Shown here: positions 1-9,021 of the stretch, in pieces
Position numbering within the stretch: position 1 is the first letter of the stretch
Layout of the letters: every line of letters begins with the position of its first letter
Origin: Lentzea fradiae
GTDB lineage: Bacteria; Actinomycetota; Actinomycetes; Mycobacteriales; Pseudonocardiaceae
Reading direction: 5' to 3'
Length of the DNA stretch: 64,000 nucleotides
NCBI RefSeq assembly: GCF_900100955.1
Contig: NZ_FNCC01000013.1
Span: 124,001 to 188,000, forward strand
Made by a program: the position numbers and the translations under genes
The notes under the pieces: model-generated
Told to the model about the DNA's origin: nothing
The model's input: the letters and a program-made list of their open reading frames with translations, nothing else
Databases searched by the model: none

Positions 1-1580
1 AAGATCATGAGGCGGTACTCCTCGAAGTCGCGCAGCTTCTCGGGCAGCACGAACAGCAGCGAGGCACCGAGGACGGCACCGGGGATCGAGCCCATGCCGC
101 CGAGGATGACCGCCGCGAGGAGCGTGATCGACTCGAGGAACTTGAACGACTCGTACGAGACGGTGCCGTTCTTGTGCGCGAACACCGCGCCCGCGAGACC
201 CGCGAGCATGGCGCCGATGAGGAACGCGAGGATCTTCATCTTGCCGGTGCGGATGCCCATCGCGCGGGCGGCGTCCTCGTCCTCCCGGATCGCGATCCAG
301 GCACGGCCGATGCGGCTGAACTTGAGGTTCGCGAACACCGCCATCGTGGCCGCGACGAGCAGCACGATGAGGATGTAGTAGAGAACACCTCCCGGGAGCT
401 TCACCGGGCCGATCGTGATCGAGCGGTTGAACTCCGCCCCGAACAGCGACAGCGCCGGGATGCCGGGGATGGCGTTGGAGCCGTTGGTGAAGCCACCGAT
501 GTCGTTCTGCGCGGAGCGGGTGAAGATCTCACCGAACGCCAGCGTCACGATCGCGAGGTAGTCACCGCGGACCCGCAGCGTCGGCGAGCCGACGATCGCG
601 CCGAAGATGCCGGCGACGACGGCCGCGATCGCCGCGGCGACCGGGAACGGCAGGGAGAAGCCGAAGTACGCCGTGGCCGCGCCGGAGAAGTTCGCCGCGA
701 CGAGGGCGCCGATGCCCATGAACGCGACGTAGCCGAGGTCGAGCAGACCCGCGAGGCCGACGACGATGTTCAGGCCGATCGCGGTGGCGGCGTAGATGCC
801 GATGTTCGCCGCGACCGTCATCCAGTACTCGTTGCCCGCGTCGGTGAACGGCAGCAGCAACGCGCACGCCGCCAGCACGATGACGCTGAACACGCGGTGC
901 TCCTCGGACAGAGCCGAGATCCACCGCACGAGGCCGACACCGCTGAGAGCGGCGAGCACGCCACCCGCGAACCCGAGGAACGACAGGAAGATCGCACCCG
1001 CGTACGGGTTCGAGGCACCGACGCCACCGGTGGTCAGCATCGCGGCGACGGCGTAGAGCACCCCGCCGAACGCCACCAGCAGCACCAGGTAGGCGACCGG
1101 GGTCGAGACCTTGAACTTCCAGTCCGCCACCGGCTCGATGCCGATGCCGTAGCTCGCGAGGATCACGAGCACACCGGCGACGACGCCGACGACACCACCG
1201 AACGCGACCTCACCGTCGAGGGCGGTGATGGCACCGAGGCCGCCACCCTTGATCGTGATGTAGAGCGCGTTGATGAACGACACGGCCAGGGTGCCCCAGC
1301 CGAGCGCCCGGAGGACCCGGCCACGCGACGGGGTCGGCGCCAGGGCCGCGACCAGGATGAACACGCCGAACAGCAGCATGTGCCACCGGAAGCCGGTGAC
1401 GAGGAACGGAGCGTCGAAGAACTGCAGCGTCGACTTGTCCGGCCAGTTGCCGTCGTTGAGGCTGAACGTGACCCAGGGCAGCAGGGCGGCGACGACGGCG
1501 AGGACACCACCGGCGATCGCGAGCGGCTTGCCGAGGGGTGCGAGCGCTGAGCGCTTCTCCGAAATGGCGACCGTGCTCAT
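1..1580 (-). CDS. livM: Branched-chain amino acid ABC transporter permease LivM (3' end beyond window)
   Basis: Inner-membrane permease of a HAAT-type importer that takes up leucine, isoleucine and valine or related amino acids. The reading frame is open to the left edge, so about 527 residues are visible and the C-terminus is missing. The N-terminal ~250 residues are extra hydrophobic segments, then comes the conserved LivM core with the GLNIVVGLAG and LRVRGDYLAIVTL motifs and the EAA-like loop GRAWIAIREDEDAARAMG, which contacts the ATPases. The ATG overlaps the livH stop codon (ATGA), so the two permeases are translationally coupled. The ATPase genes livG and livF are expected just outside the window. 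The family assignment is firm; the substrate is inferred from the family. Confidence 0.93.
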   Translation of the reverse strand, partial: MSTVAISEKRSALAPLGKPLAIAGGVLAVVAALLPWVTFSLNDGNWPDKSTLQFFDAPFLVTGFRWHMLLFGVFILVAALAPTPSRGRVLRALGWGTLAVSFINALYITIKGGGLGAITALDGEVAFGGVVGVVAGVLVILASYGIGIEPVADWKFKVSTPVAYLVLLVAFGGVLYAVAAMLTTGGVGASNPYAGAIFLSFLGFAGGVLAALSGVGLVRWISALSEEHRVFSVIVLAACALLLPFTDAGNEYWMTVAANIGIYAATAIGLNIVVGLAGLLDLGYVAFMGIGALVAANFSGAATAYFGFSLPFPVAAAIAAVVAGIFGAIVGSPTLRVRGDYLAIVTLAFGEIFTRSAQNDIGGFTNGSNAIPGIPALSLFGAEFNRSITIGPVKLPGGVLYYILIVLLVAATMAVFANLKFSRIGRAWIAIREDEDAARAMGIRTGKMKILAFLIGAMLAGLAGAVFAHKNGTVSYESFKFLESITLLAAVILGGMGSIPGAVLGASLLFVLPEKLRDFEEYRLMI

Positions 1581-2491
1581 GCGCGCACCCTTTCCGGCTC
1601 ACCGAACAGACCCTGCGGGCGGAAGACGAGCACGAGGATCAGCACCACGAAGATCCAGACGTAGTCGTACTGGGTGCCACCCGGCATGTACTGACCGGAC
1701 AGGGTCTTGATCAGACCGATGATGAACGCGCCGACGACAGCGCCGCGGATGCTGCCGACACCGCCCAGCACGGCCGCCGTGAAGGCGAAGATGCCGTTCT
1801 GGAAGCCCATGTCGATGTTGATGTTGTTCAGGTAACCGCCGAACATGACGCCCGCGACGCCCGCGAGCACGGCGCCGAAGACGAACGTCAGGACGATGAC
1901 GCGGTCGGGGTTGACGCCCATCAGCTTCGCGGTGTCGGGGTCCTGCGCGGTGGCGCGCATCGCCCGGCCCATCCGCGACTTGTTGATGTAGGTCTGCAGG
2001 ATGATCGACAGACCGACGGACAGCACGATGAGCAGGACGCCCGTCCACGGGATGTTGACCGCGCCGAGGGACAGGTTCCCTTCCGGGAAGACCTTCGGGT
2101 AGGGCAGGTTCGAGGTGGCGTCCGGGTACCAGACGCGCACGGCCTCCTGCAGGAACACCGACACGCCGAGCGCGGTGATCAGCGGGGCCAGCCGGGACGA
2201 GCCGCGCAGCGGCCGGTAGGCGAAGCGTTCCATGACCACGGCCACCAGGACCGCGACCGCGATGCCGCCGACGAACATGAGCGGCAGTGCCACGGCGGGC
2301 GTCTTCTTGAGGTCGTCAGGAAGAAGCGTGAACGTGGCGAGACCTCCGTACGAGGCCACCATGAAGACCTCGCCGTGGGCAAAGTTGATCAGCTGGATGA
2401 TGCCGTACACCATCGTGTAACCAAGGGCGATCAGGGCGATCAACGCGCCCTGGATCACGCCGTTGGCCAGCTGTTGGAGCAGGACTGACAC
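1577..2491 (-). CDS. livH: Branched-chain amino acid ABC transporter permease LivH
   Basis: Second membrane subunit of the branched-chain amino acid importer, 304 residues, the usual length for LivH. It has about eight hydrophobic segments and the family motifs GYTMVYGIIQLINFAHGE near the N-terminus and a cytoplasmic loop with GRAMRATAQDPDTAKLMG near residues 175-192, where the ATPase docks. It lies downstream of livK with a 78-nt gap that contains a strong stem-loop, and overlaps livM by four bases. The ATG start has an AGGTAG-type ribosome binding site. Confidence 0.95.
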   Translation of the reverse strand: MSVLLQQLANGVIQGALIALIALGYTMVYGIIQLINFAHGEVFMVASYGGLATFTLLPDDLKKTPAVALPLMFVGGIAVAVLVAVVMERFAYRPLRGSSRLAPLITALGVSVFLQEAVRVWYPDATSNLPYPKVFPEGNLSLGAVNIPWTGVLLIVLSVGLSIILQTYINKSRMGRAMRATAQDPDTAKLMGVNPDRVIVLTFVFGAVLAGVAGVMFGGYLNNINIDMGFQNGIFAFTAAVLGGVGSIRGAVVGAFIIGLIKTLSGQYMPGGTQYDYVWIFVVLILVLVFRPQGLFGEPERVRA

Positions 2492-2505
2492 GACTACCTC
2501 CGTAG

Positions 2506-2542
2506 ACGGCGGGGGCGAGCAAACAACGCCCGCCCCCGCCGT
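2506..2542 (-). terminator. livK-livH intercistronic stem-loop
   Basis: A perfect 11-bp inverted repeat, ACGGCGGGGGC paired with GCCCCCGCCGT around a 15-nt loop, fills the gap between livK and livH. There is no U-run on the minus strand. A partial terminator or a 3'-end stabilising hairpin is the likely role: such elements let the binding protein be made in excess over the permeases. The structure is seen; the role is inferred. Confidence 0.5.
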
Positions 2543-2569
2543 GGCTTCAATCAGTGATCGGGTAGCCGA

Positions 2570-3796
2570 TCAGCCGGTGAACTCGCCGGTCTGAACGTCC
2601 TTCCAGGCACTCGAGGTGACCTGGTACACGGTGAGCACCTTGTTGGTGCTGTCGCCGTACTCGTCGAACTTGACCTCGCCGGTGGCGCCGGAGGCGCTGT
2701 AGGCGGCGACGTTGGTCAGCATGGCCTCACGCTTCGACTCGTCCCAGGCACCGCCCTCGACGGTCTTGGCCAGCGCGCCGATGATCACGTTCGCGGAGTC
2801 GTAGGAGAACGCACCGTAGGCCGCGTAGTCCTCCTTGCCGAACTTCGCCTTGTAAGCCTCGACGAACGACTTGGCCGTGGCCAGCGACTCGGTCGGGGCG
2901 CCGACGGAGGTGGCGAGGTCGCCCTCCTTGCCGCCGAGCTCGACGAACTTGCCGTCGAAGATGCCGTCGCCACCCATCAGCGGGACGTCGAGACCGGCGT
3001 CCTTCATCTGCTTGGACAGCGGGCCGGCGACGGGGTACTCACCGCCGTAGTAGACGGCCTCCGGGTTGAGGCCCTTGATCTTGGCGATGACACCGGAGAA
3101 GTCGGTGTCCTTCTCGCCGACCTTCTCGGCGCCGACGATCTCGCCGCCCTTCTTGGTGACCTGCTTCTGCAGCTCGGCCGCCAGACCCTCACCGTAGGTC
3201 TTGCCGTCGGTGATGATCGCGATCTTCTTCTTGCCGGCCTTCTCGACGAGGTAGTTGGCCGCGAACGGGCCCTGCAGGTCGTCGGTGGTGCAGACGCGGA
3301 AGTAGTTGTCGTACTGGCGCTTCGGGGCCGTCTGGAACTCGGCGCCCCTGGTCAGCGTCGGGCTGGTGTTCGCGGGCGACACCTGGACGATCTTCTTTTC
3401 CTGCAGGATCGGCTGCACCGTCTGGGCCACCGACGAGTTCAGCGTGCCGACGACACCGACGACGTTCGGGTCGGTCGACAGCTTGGTGGCGGCCTGGGCG
3501 CCCTTCGCGGGGTTGGCCTCGTCGTCCTGGGCCGACACGGTCAGCTTGTAGCCCGGGACCGTGCACTTCTTGTTGGCCTCGTCCACGGCGAGCTCGGCGG
3601 ACTGCTTGATGCCGAGGCCGAGCGCGGACAGGTTGCCGGACAGCGGAGCGACAACACCGACGGTCAGAGTGCCCTTCGACGTGTCGCAGCTGCCCCCGTT
3701 GTTGCCGCCGGCTTCATCCTTGTTCGAGCCACAGGCTGCAAGAACCAGCAGCGCTGACCCGACAATCGCTGCGGACTTCACAGAGTGCTTACGCAC
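2570..3796 (-). CDS. livK: Branched-chain amino acid ABC transporter substrate-binding lipoprotein LivK
   Basis: Periplasmic-type binding protein of the LivK family (peripla_BP_6), 408 residues. It carries a lipoprotein signal peptide with lipobox LAAC followed by GSNKDE, so it is anchored to the outside of the cytoplasmic membrane. The mature domain opens with the family pattern TLTVGVVAPLSGNLSALG. The GTG at 3796 was chosen over upstream codons because a GGAGG ribosome binding site lies nine bases before it and the signal peptide begins directly there. It is the first gene of the liv operon and is divergent from the secreted protein at 4022. Confidence 0.93.
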   Translation of the reverse strand: MRKHSVKSAAIVGSALLVLAACGSNKDEAGGNNGGSCDTSKGTLTVGVVAPLSGNLSALGLGIKQSAELAVDEANKKCTVPGYKLTVSAQDDEANPAKGAQAATKLSTDPNVVGVVGTLNSSVAQTVQPILQEKKIVQVSPANTSPTLTRGAEFQTAPKRQYDNYFRVCTTDDLQGPFAANYLVEKAGKKKIAIITDGKTYGEGLAAELQKQVTKKGGEIVGAEKVGEKDTDFSGVIAKIKGLNPEAVYYGGEYPVAGPLSKQMKDAGLDVPLMGGDGIFDGKFVELGGKEGDLATSVGAPTESLATAKSFVEAYKAKFGKEDYAAYGAFSYDSANVIIGALAKTVEGGAWDESKREAMLTNVAAYSASGATGEVKFDEYGDSTNKVLTVYQVTSSAWKDVQTGEFTG

Positions 3797-3888
3797 GTGA
3801 TGTCCCTCCTCTATCCCTGCTCCCGGCGACGCGAGTTCTCCGCGCACCGCTCCATCACCCTCTCCTGAGGGATGGCCGGAACCTAGGG

Positions 3889-3910
3889 GATGACTGTGAC
3901 TCCAGTCATC
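3889..3910. promoter_or_regulatory. Palindrome upstream of livK (putative operator 1)
   Basis: Perfect inverted repeat GATGACTG-N6-CAGTCATC, 22 bp in total, located 93-114 bases upstream of the livK start in the divergent intergenic region. Its size and symmetry suit a dimeric repressor or activator. No regulator gene lies next to it and the cognate protein is unknown. Confidence 0.45.
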
Positions 3911-3930
3911 AAGGCCGGAGGGCTCGTGAC

Positions 3931-3952
3931 CATAACGCAACTCGGCGTTATG
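3931..3952. promoter_or_regulatory. Palindrome upstream of livK (putative operator 2)
   Basis: Perfect inverted repeat CATAACGC-N6-GCGTTATG, again 22 bp with 8-bp arms and a 6-bp spacer. Its centre is exactly 42 bp from the centre of the first palindrome, close to four helical turns, so both would face the same side of the DNA. The arm sequences differ, which points to two proteins or to relaxed recognition. Confidence 0.45.
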
Positions 3953-4021
3953 TTTTGTTTAAGGAATGTCACATACGGTAACTTCAGTTCACTCTTTGGA
4001 CGGCTGTCATAACGTGCACGT

Positions 4022-5656
4022 ATGACTCCCCGTCGTCGGCTCATCGCACTTCTGTGCATTGCCGCAGGGCTCACAGCGGCCGTCCTGGTGCTGCGACAGC
4101 CCGCCGAGTCGCCCCGAAATCCCAGCTCAGAGGCCGTTCGACTGCGGCCGTACGCCGCCGATTTCATCACATTGCCGTCTCAATCGGTTCACCCGGATTC
4201 GCCGTCAGCCGCATGGAGCAATGACGGACGTGTCCAATGGACACCCGTCGACGGCGCGGCCGGGTACGAGGTGGACGGCAGGCTCGTCGCGTCGTCCGAG
4301 GTCACGGGCTCGGGAAGGGCCCAGGTGCGGACGGTCGACGCCTTCGGGCGGCGTTCCGCTCCTGTGGAGGCCGAAGAACGTCCCGACGACAACTCGTGGA
4401 GACGTGCGTACGCCGGAGGTCTCGACGAGTTCGACGACCGGTTCCTGGAGCGGCGCTACCACCTCAGCGCACGCCGGGGATGCGTGAACCCCTATGCCGG
4501 GAATGGCCGGCTCGTGGTGGACATGCCGTGTGGCGACGACACGGCGGTGCTGCGCTCGCGGACGCTCCTGCGGCTGTCCGGCGCCGACGAGCTGGGCCGC
4601 GTCGCCGTGGTGACGGATGCCGCCGGACCGCGCGGCCGCCTCGTCATCGACCTCGTGCCGGGAAGTCCTGACCGCACCGGGCCCGTTCCCCCTGCCGAAG
4701 CGGTTCGCGTGGTGGTGGACGACTCGGTGGCGCCCGGAACACGGGGCGCGGGCGTTCTGCACCGGTTCGAGGTGGTGCTGACACGTACCGGTGGGCGCGT
4801 TCTGCAGGACGGCGTGCACATAGCCGCACTCCCTGCCGTGCCTTCGTGGCGTGAGGCGAGCGTGCTTGTCGGCGTGACGCCGCCTCCCAGCTACCCCGGA
4901 CGGGTGGAGATCGACGCCATCGGCATCACCAGCTCGGTTCCGCCCGCGGAGGAGGTCGTGGAGACGCAAATCGTGGCGGGGACGCTGCGGGTGTTGGAGC
5001 CTGACGAGGACGCGCCCGGCATCGGCACAGCGCGCGCACCACTGCGTGGGGCTTCGTCGGCACGATTACGCGCGACGGTGCGCATAGGCGATGGCGGTGA
5101 CCCGAACGGCCTCGTCGCGCAGTTGGGCACGGCACGGGTGCCGTTGCGGCCGGCCGTCAGCGGGTGGTCCGGCGCCGAGGACAGCGAGCTGACCGTCACC
5201 GGTGACCTGCCCGCCGACCTGCTCGGCGCGGACGGCCCCGCCACGATGACCCCGTTCGTGTTGCGCATGCCGGGCGCGTCGCAGGCCCAGGTGCTGGAGA
5301 GCTATCTGGAGGTGCCGGGCCGGTCGGCGGTGGAGCTGGCGGACGCGCCGCGGGAACCGGCGCCCGTGCTGCCCGTGCTGACCGCTGAGTTCGCTCGTGT
5401 GACACCGAACGACGTGACCCTGGTGGTCACCCTCGACGCCGCTTTCGCGCGCACAGTGGCGCCTCTGGCGGGTTTTGAGGTGTACGTCGACAGCGGCCAC
5501 GCCGCGACGGTGCCGATGCCCGGCGGGGTCGGGGGCAGGCACGAGATCGGGCTCGCGCTGGCAGGCCGCCACAACGTCGAAGTCCGCCTGCGCCCCGAGG
5601 ACCCGGGGCGGCAGACGGACTCCGTGTGGCTCGAGCTCAGCCGAAGTTCTCGATGA
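4022..5656 (+). CDS. Secreted or membrane-anchored protein of unknown function
   Basis: A 544-residue protein with one N-terminal hydrophobic segment (about residues 7-24) that acts as a signal anchor or an uncleaved signal peptide. The rest is hydrophilic and rich in beta-type sequence, starting with a short fibronectin-III-like stretch (WTPVDGAAGYEVDG, near residues 73-86) and continuing with regions of alternating hydrophobic residues that suggest jelly-roll or sandwich domains. No catalytic motif was recognised. It is divergent from the liv operon, and its 3' end overlaps that of pdtaR by 20 bases in convergent orientation. The length, base composition and codon pattern support a real gene; the function is unknown. 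Confidence 0.8.
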   Translation: MTPRRRLIALLCIAAGLTAAVLVLRQPAESPRNPSSEAVRLRPYAADFITLPSQSVHPDSPSAAWSNDGRVQWTPVDGAAGYEVDGRLVASSEVTGSGRAQVRTVDAFGRRSAPVEAEERPDDNSWRRAYAGGLDEFDDRFLERRYHLSARRGCVNPYAGNGRLVVDMPCGDDTAVLRSRTLLRLSGADELGRVAVVTDAAGPRGRLVIDLVPGSPDRTGPVPPAEAVRVVVDDSVAPGTRGAGVLHRFEVVLTRTGGRVLQDGVHIAALPAVPSWREASVLVGVTPPPSYPGRVEIDAIGITSSVPPAEEVVETQIVAGTLRVLEPDEDAPGIGTARAPLRGASSARLRATVRIGDGGDPNGLVAQLGTARVPLRPAVSGWSGAEDSELTVTGDLPADLLGADGPATMTPFVLRMPGASQAQVLESYLEVPGRSAVELADAPREPAPVLPVLTAEFARVTPNDVTLVVTLDAAFARTVAPLAGFEVYVDSGHAATVPMPGGVGGRHEIGLALAGRHNVEVRLRPEDPGRQTDSVWLELSRSSR

Positions 5657-6248
5657 CGGCTTCCGCGACGGCCTTCATCGTCGTGCGGCGGTCCATGGCG
5701 GTGCGCTGCACCCACCGGAACGCCTCCGGCTCCGACAGCCCCTGCTTGGTCATGAGCACGCCCTTGGCGCGTTCCACGACCTTGCGCGTCTCGAGGCGCT
5801 CGGTGAGGCCCGCGACCTCCTGCTCCAGTGCGGCCAGCTCGGTGAACCGGCTGATCGCCAGCTCGATCGCGGGCACCAGGTCCCGCTTGGCGAACGGCTT
5901 GACCAGGTAGGCCATCGCACCGGCGTCACGGGCGCGTTCGACCAGGTCGCGCTGGCTGAACGCGGTGAGGATCACGACCGGCGCGATGCGGTTGCCCGCG
6001 ATGTGCTGCGCTGCCTCGATCCCGTCGACCTTGGGCATCTTGACGTCCAGGATCACGAGGTCGGGGTTCAGCTCGGACGCGAGCTTGATGGCCTCTTCAC
6101 CATCAGCGGCCTCGCCCGCCACGTCGTAGCCCTCCTCGCGGAGCATCTCCACGAGGTCGAGGCGGATCAGCGCCTCGTCCTCGGCGACGAGCACGCGGGG
6201 GGCCTTGCGCGTGGCTTCGGCTTGGGCCTCGGCAGCCTGCTGGGTCAC
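5637..6248 (-). CDS. pdtaR: ANTAR-domain response regulator, PdtaR-like
   Basis: A 203-residue regulator that binds RNA rather than DNA. A receiver domain (about residues 17-130) has the acidic pocket AEDE, the phosphoacceptor D68 in LVILDVKMPK and K117 in YLVKPF. An ANTAR domain follows (about 135-195), ending in the helix with ERAKGVLMTKQGLSEPEAF. ANTAR proteins bind paired hexaloop hairpins in leader RNA and prevent termination; PdtaR of mycobacteria is phosphorylated by the kinase PdtaS. No kinase gene lies nearby, which is usual for this pair. Confidence 0.93.
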   Translation of the reverse strand: MTQQAAEAQAEATRKAPRVLVAEDEALIRLDLVEMLREEGYDVAGEAADGEEAIKLASELNPDLVILDVKMPKVDGIEAAQHIAGNRIAPVVILTAFSQRDLVERARDAGAMAYLVKPFAKRDLVPAIELAISRFTELAALEQEVAGLTERLETRKVVERAKGVLMTKQGLSEPEAFRWVQRTAMDRRTTMKAVAEAVIENFG

Positions 6249-6290
6249 CGGGGTCCTCCTGACAGTCGTTCCGGCGTGCGAAAGGGCAGT

Positions 6291-7109
6291 CTACCGGCGG
6301 TCAGGCCGCTGATCAGGCCCGGCGGCCGTGACGGCAGACACGAACTCCTCCGGCCACGGGTAGCTCCGCAGTCCCTCGTCCACGTCCTCGGCGGGCGGGT
6401 CGAGGCGGCGGAGCGCGACCTCGGCGGTCGTGCCGAAGACCTCGTGCCCGAGCCGCTCCCGGATCTCCGCCTCGGCGGGACCACCCGCCCACTCGACGAA
6501 CCAGGTGTCCCCCATCGGCAGTGCTCGCAGCCAGCTCGCGTCATGCCACAGGTGTACCCGGCGCAGCAGCGCGCTCCCAGTGGCCGCTTCCGCGATCTCG
6601 TCGGCGGTGCCGCCGCCGTCGGTGTACGCGACACCGCGGAACTCGTGCATCCAGCGCATGTACCGCATACCGGCGTCCCACGCCCGCTCGTCGACCCCGA
6701 CGAGGACGACAGCGGCGTCACCGGTGGTCAGCTCGGACGACCGCCGGTACTGGCGGTGACGCAGCCCGGCGATGCCCATGCCGAAGCCGTCCTCTGTGCG
6801 CGGCAGCAGCTCGAACAGCAGCGGCCCGAGCGCACGGGCGGCCAAGTGCAGCTTGACGACCTCACCCGGTTCGACCGCGCGGAAGACGTGGCAGGGCCTG
6901 ATGATGCTCGCGGGCGGCATGAGCTGGAGCACGCTGGCGGCGGTGCACGCCGCGAGCAGCACCCTGGCTTCGAGCCGGCGCTGCGCCTCGGTGGCCGCAC
7001 CGGGCAGCGGCTCCCCGGAGCGGACGGCCGGAACCGCCTGGGACAGGTTCTCGCCGGTGTAGCGGCGCCGCAGATCGGCGAGCTGGTCCGTGGTGGACAG
7101 ACGTGCCAT
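6291..7109 (-). CDS. Hypothetical protein
   Basis: Predicted soluble protein of 272 residues. The ATG at 7109 was chosen because a GAGGA motif precedes it and because the frame further upstream encodes unlikely, arginine-rich sequence. No signal peptide, membrane segment or known motif was recognised. The middle part alternates aromatic and charged residues (WMHEFRGVAYTDGGGTADE). It is separated from pdtaR by 42 bases on the same strand and may be its upstream neighbour in one transcript. Coding potential is good; the function is unknown. Confidence 0.7.
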   Translation of the reverse strand: MARLSTTDQLADLRRRYTGENLSQAVPAVRSGEPLPGAATEAQRRLEARVLLAACTAASVLQLMPPASIIRPCHVFRAVEPGEVVKLHLAARALGPLLFELLPRTEDGFGMGIAGLRHRQYRRSSELTTGDAAVVLVGVDERAWDAGMRYMRWMHEFRGVAYTDGGGTADEIAEAATGSALLRRVHLWHDASWLRALPMGDTWFVEWAGGPAEAEIRERLGHEVFGTTAEVALRRLDPPAEDVDEGLRSYPWPEEFVSAVTAAGPDQRPDRR

Positions 7110-7353
7110 GACAGCAGTCCTCGTTTCCGCCGCCCGGCTCGGCACGACAAGGACGCAGTGCACGCGTCTCGGTGGTCGGTTCGCTTCAGTGAGCAGGAGT
7201 TGCTGAACACCGCGGCGGAGAACGCCGCTCAACGCCGGGGAGCGGCTCCAGCCTCACGTCTGCTCGGACGCCGCTGACCACGGTACCGGACGCCGGTAGC
7301 GCTCGGGAGAAGTACGTCGCATGAGGCTGAGCGCCAGAACCACTGCGTGTTCG

Positions 7354-7382
7354 TTGCCCGGCCGGTAAGCAGCCCTTAGCGT
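7354..7382 (+). promoter_or_regulatory. Predicted leaderless SigA-type promoter
   Basis: TTGCCC and TAGCGT are separated by 17 bases. The -10 box ends seven bases before the A of the ATG at 7390, so transcription would begin at or beside the start codon. No Shine-Dalgarno sequence precedes that ATG, which fits a leaderless mRNA, a common arrangement in actinobacteria. Confidence 0.45.
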
Positions 7383-7389
7383 CGAGCCC

Positions 7390-8976
7390 ATGCCGAACGG
7401 TGCCGGGTGCCTGCTGGACGTACTGGCCGCGCACGACGTCGAGGTGGTGTTCGGCCTGCCCGGCGTGCACAACCTCGCCGTCTGGGAGGCGCTGCGCGAG
7501 CACCCCGGCATCCGCATGATCGGCGTGCGGCACGAGCAGACGGCGGTCTACGCGGCGGACGGCTACGCACGGGCGACGGGCCGTCTCGGCGTGGCGATCG
7601 TGACCACCGGGCCCGGCGCGGCGAACACGCTCGGCGCGACCGGTGAGGCGTGGGCATCGGGCAGCCCCGTCCTCGTGGTCGCCACGGACATCCCGTTTAC
7701 GCTCCGGCGCCCAGGAGTGCACCGGGGCGTGCTGCACGAAACACGCGACCAGAGGGCCCTGTTCGGGCCGGTCACCAAGGCGTCGTTCGACGTTCCGTCG
7801 GCTCCGGAGCTGGGCGCGTACGTCGACCAGGCCGTTCGGCAGGCTCTGCGCAGCCCGCACGGACCCGTCTACCTCGGCGTGCCGACGGATTTCCTCTCCG
7901 CCGAGGTGCCACGCCACCTGCCCGAGGAGGCCGAGCCGCTCCCACCCGTGCCCGACCTGGCCGACGCCGAAGAGCTGATCGCCAGGTCGGTGCGGCCGGT
8001 GATCTGGGCAGGAGGAGGCGCCGCACGATCAGGAGCCGGTGCGGCGGTGGGCGACCTGGCGGCGAAGCTGCGCGCACCGGTCCTCACCACCTACGGCGCG
8101 CGTGGCCTGTGCGACAGCCCGTTCGTCGTGCGAGGCCCGGTGCACACGCCGCCCGCCGGGAGGCTGTGGGACGAGGCCGACCTGGTGATCGCCATCGGCA
8201 CGGACTTCGACGGCATGATGACGCAGAACTGGTTGCAGCCCAGGCCCTCCGCGCTGCTGGCCGTCAACGTCGACCGGGACGACGCGACGAAGAACTACCC
8301 CGCCGACGTGGTCGTCGAAGGTGACGCGGCGTCGGTCACCGCGGCTCTGGCGGCGGCCGTGACCGAGAAGAAAGCGGTGTTCGACGTCGAGGCGGTCAAC
8401 GCCGACGTGCGGGCGTTCGCCGAGGCGGACTCCCCCGAAGCCGTGCGGTTCCTCGACGCCCTCGCCGGCACCGACGCCACGATCGTCGCCGACATGTGCA
8501 TCCCCGGCTACTGGGTCGGCGGCTTCCACCACGTCACCAGGGAACGCGGTCTCGCGTACCCGGTCGGCTGGGGCACGCTCGGTTTCGGCTTTCCCGCGGC
8601 GATCGGCGCGGCGGTCGCAAACCGGACGATCGCGGTCGTCGGTGACGGCGGTTTCCTGTTCGCGTGCGGGGACCTGGCGACGCTGCGGCAGGAGAACCTG
8701 CCGGTGACGATCGTCCTCGTCGACGACGGCGGCTACGGCATGCTCCGCTACGACCAGCGGATCGCCGGGCACGCCCACACGGGCGTCGACCTCACCCGGC
8801 CCGACTTCGCGAAGCTGGCGGAGAGCTTCGGCGTCCCCGCGGTGACCCTGAAGGGCTTCGACGGCCTCCGGGAGGCCCTCGCGGACACCACCGGGCCCGC
8901 CATGATCGTGGTCGAGGCGAACCTGGACCCGCCGATCACCACCTCACCCCGCTGGTACCGCAAGAGCAGCGCCTGA
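7390..8976 (+). CDS. Thiamine pyrophosphate-dependent enzyme, acetolactate synthase-like
   Basis: A 528-residue member of the TPP enzyme family. The N-terminal PYR domain has the catalytic glutamate E49 in VRHEQTAVYAADGYAR. A central TPP_M domain follows, and the C-terminal PP domain holds the cofactor motif starting GDGG near residue 418. It resembles acetolactate synthase large subunits and benzoylformate or oxalyl-CoA decarboxylase-type proteins, but no small regulatory subunit gene is adjacent, which argues against a role in branched-chain amino acid synthesis. A 2-oxo acid decarboxylase or carboligase role is possible. Substrate unknown. Confidence 0.85.
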   Translation: MPNGAGCLLDVLAAHDVEVVFGLPGVHNLAVWEALREHPGIRMIGVRHEQTAVYAADGYARATGRLGVAIVTTGPGAANTLGATGEAWASGSPVLVVATDIPFTLRRPGVHRGVLHETRDQRALFGPVTKASFDVPSAPELGAYVDQAVRQALRSPHGPVYLGVPTDFLSAEVPRHLPEEAEPLPPVPDLADAEELIARSVRPVIWAGGGAARSGAGAAVGDLAAKLRAPVLTTYGARGLCDSPFVVRGPVHTPPAGRLWDEADLVIAIGTDFDGMMTQNWLQPRPSALLAVNVDRDDATKNYPADVVVEGDAASVTAALAAAVTEKKAVFDVEAVNADVRAFAEADSPEAVRFLDALAGTDATIVADMCIPGYWVGGFHHVTRERGLAYPVGWGTLGFGFPAAIGAAVANRTIAVVGDGGFLFACGDLATLRQENLPVTIVLVDDGGYGMLRYDQRIAGHAHTGVDLTRPDFAKLAESFGVPAVTLKGFDGLREALADTTGPAMIVVEANLDPPITTSPRWYRKSSA

Positions 8977-9021
8977 TCAGGTCCAGCGTCCGCCACCGCC
9001 GACGACTGGCAGACTCACCCG

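Noticed and set aside
174..1550. Open frame of 458 codons on the plus strand
   Set aside because: It is antisense to livM, rich in Arg/Asp/Glu with no family pattern, and arises from GC-biased codons of the real gene.
3966..3983. GlnR-box-like GTCAC/GTAAC pair before the gene at 4022
   Set aside because: The spacing is five rather than six bases and the second half of the site is poor.
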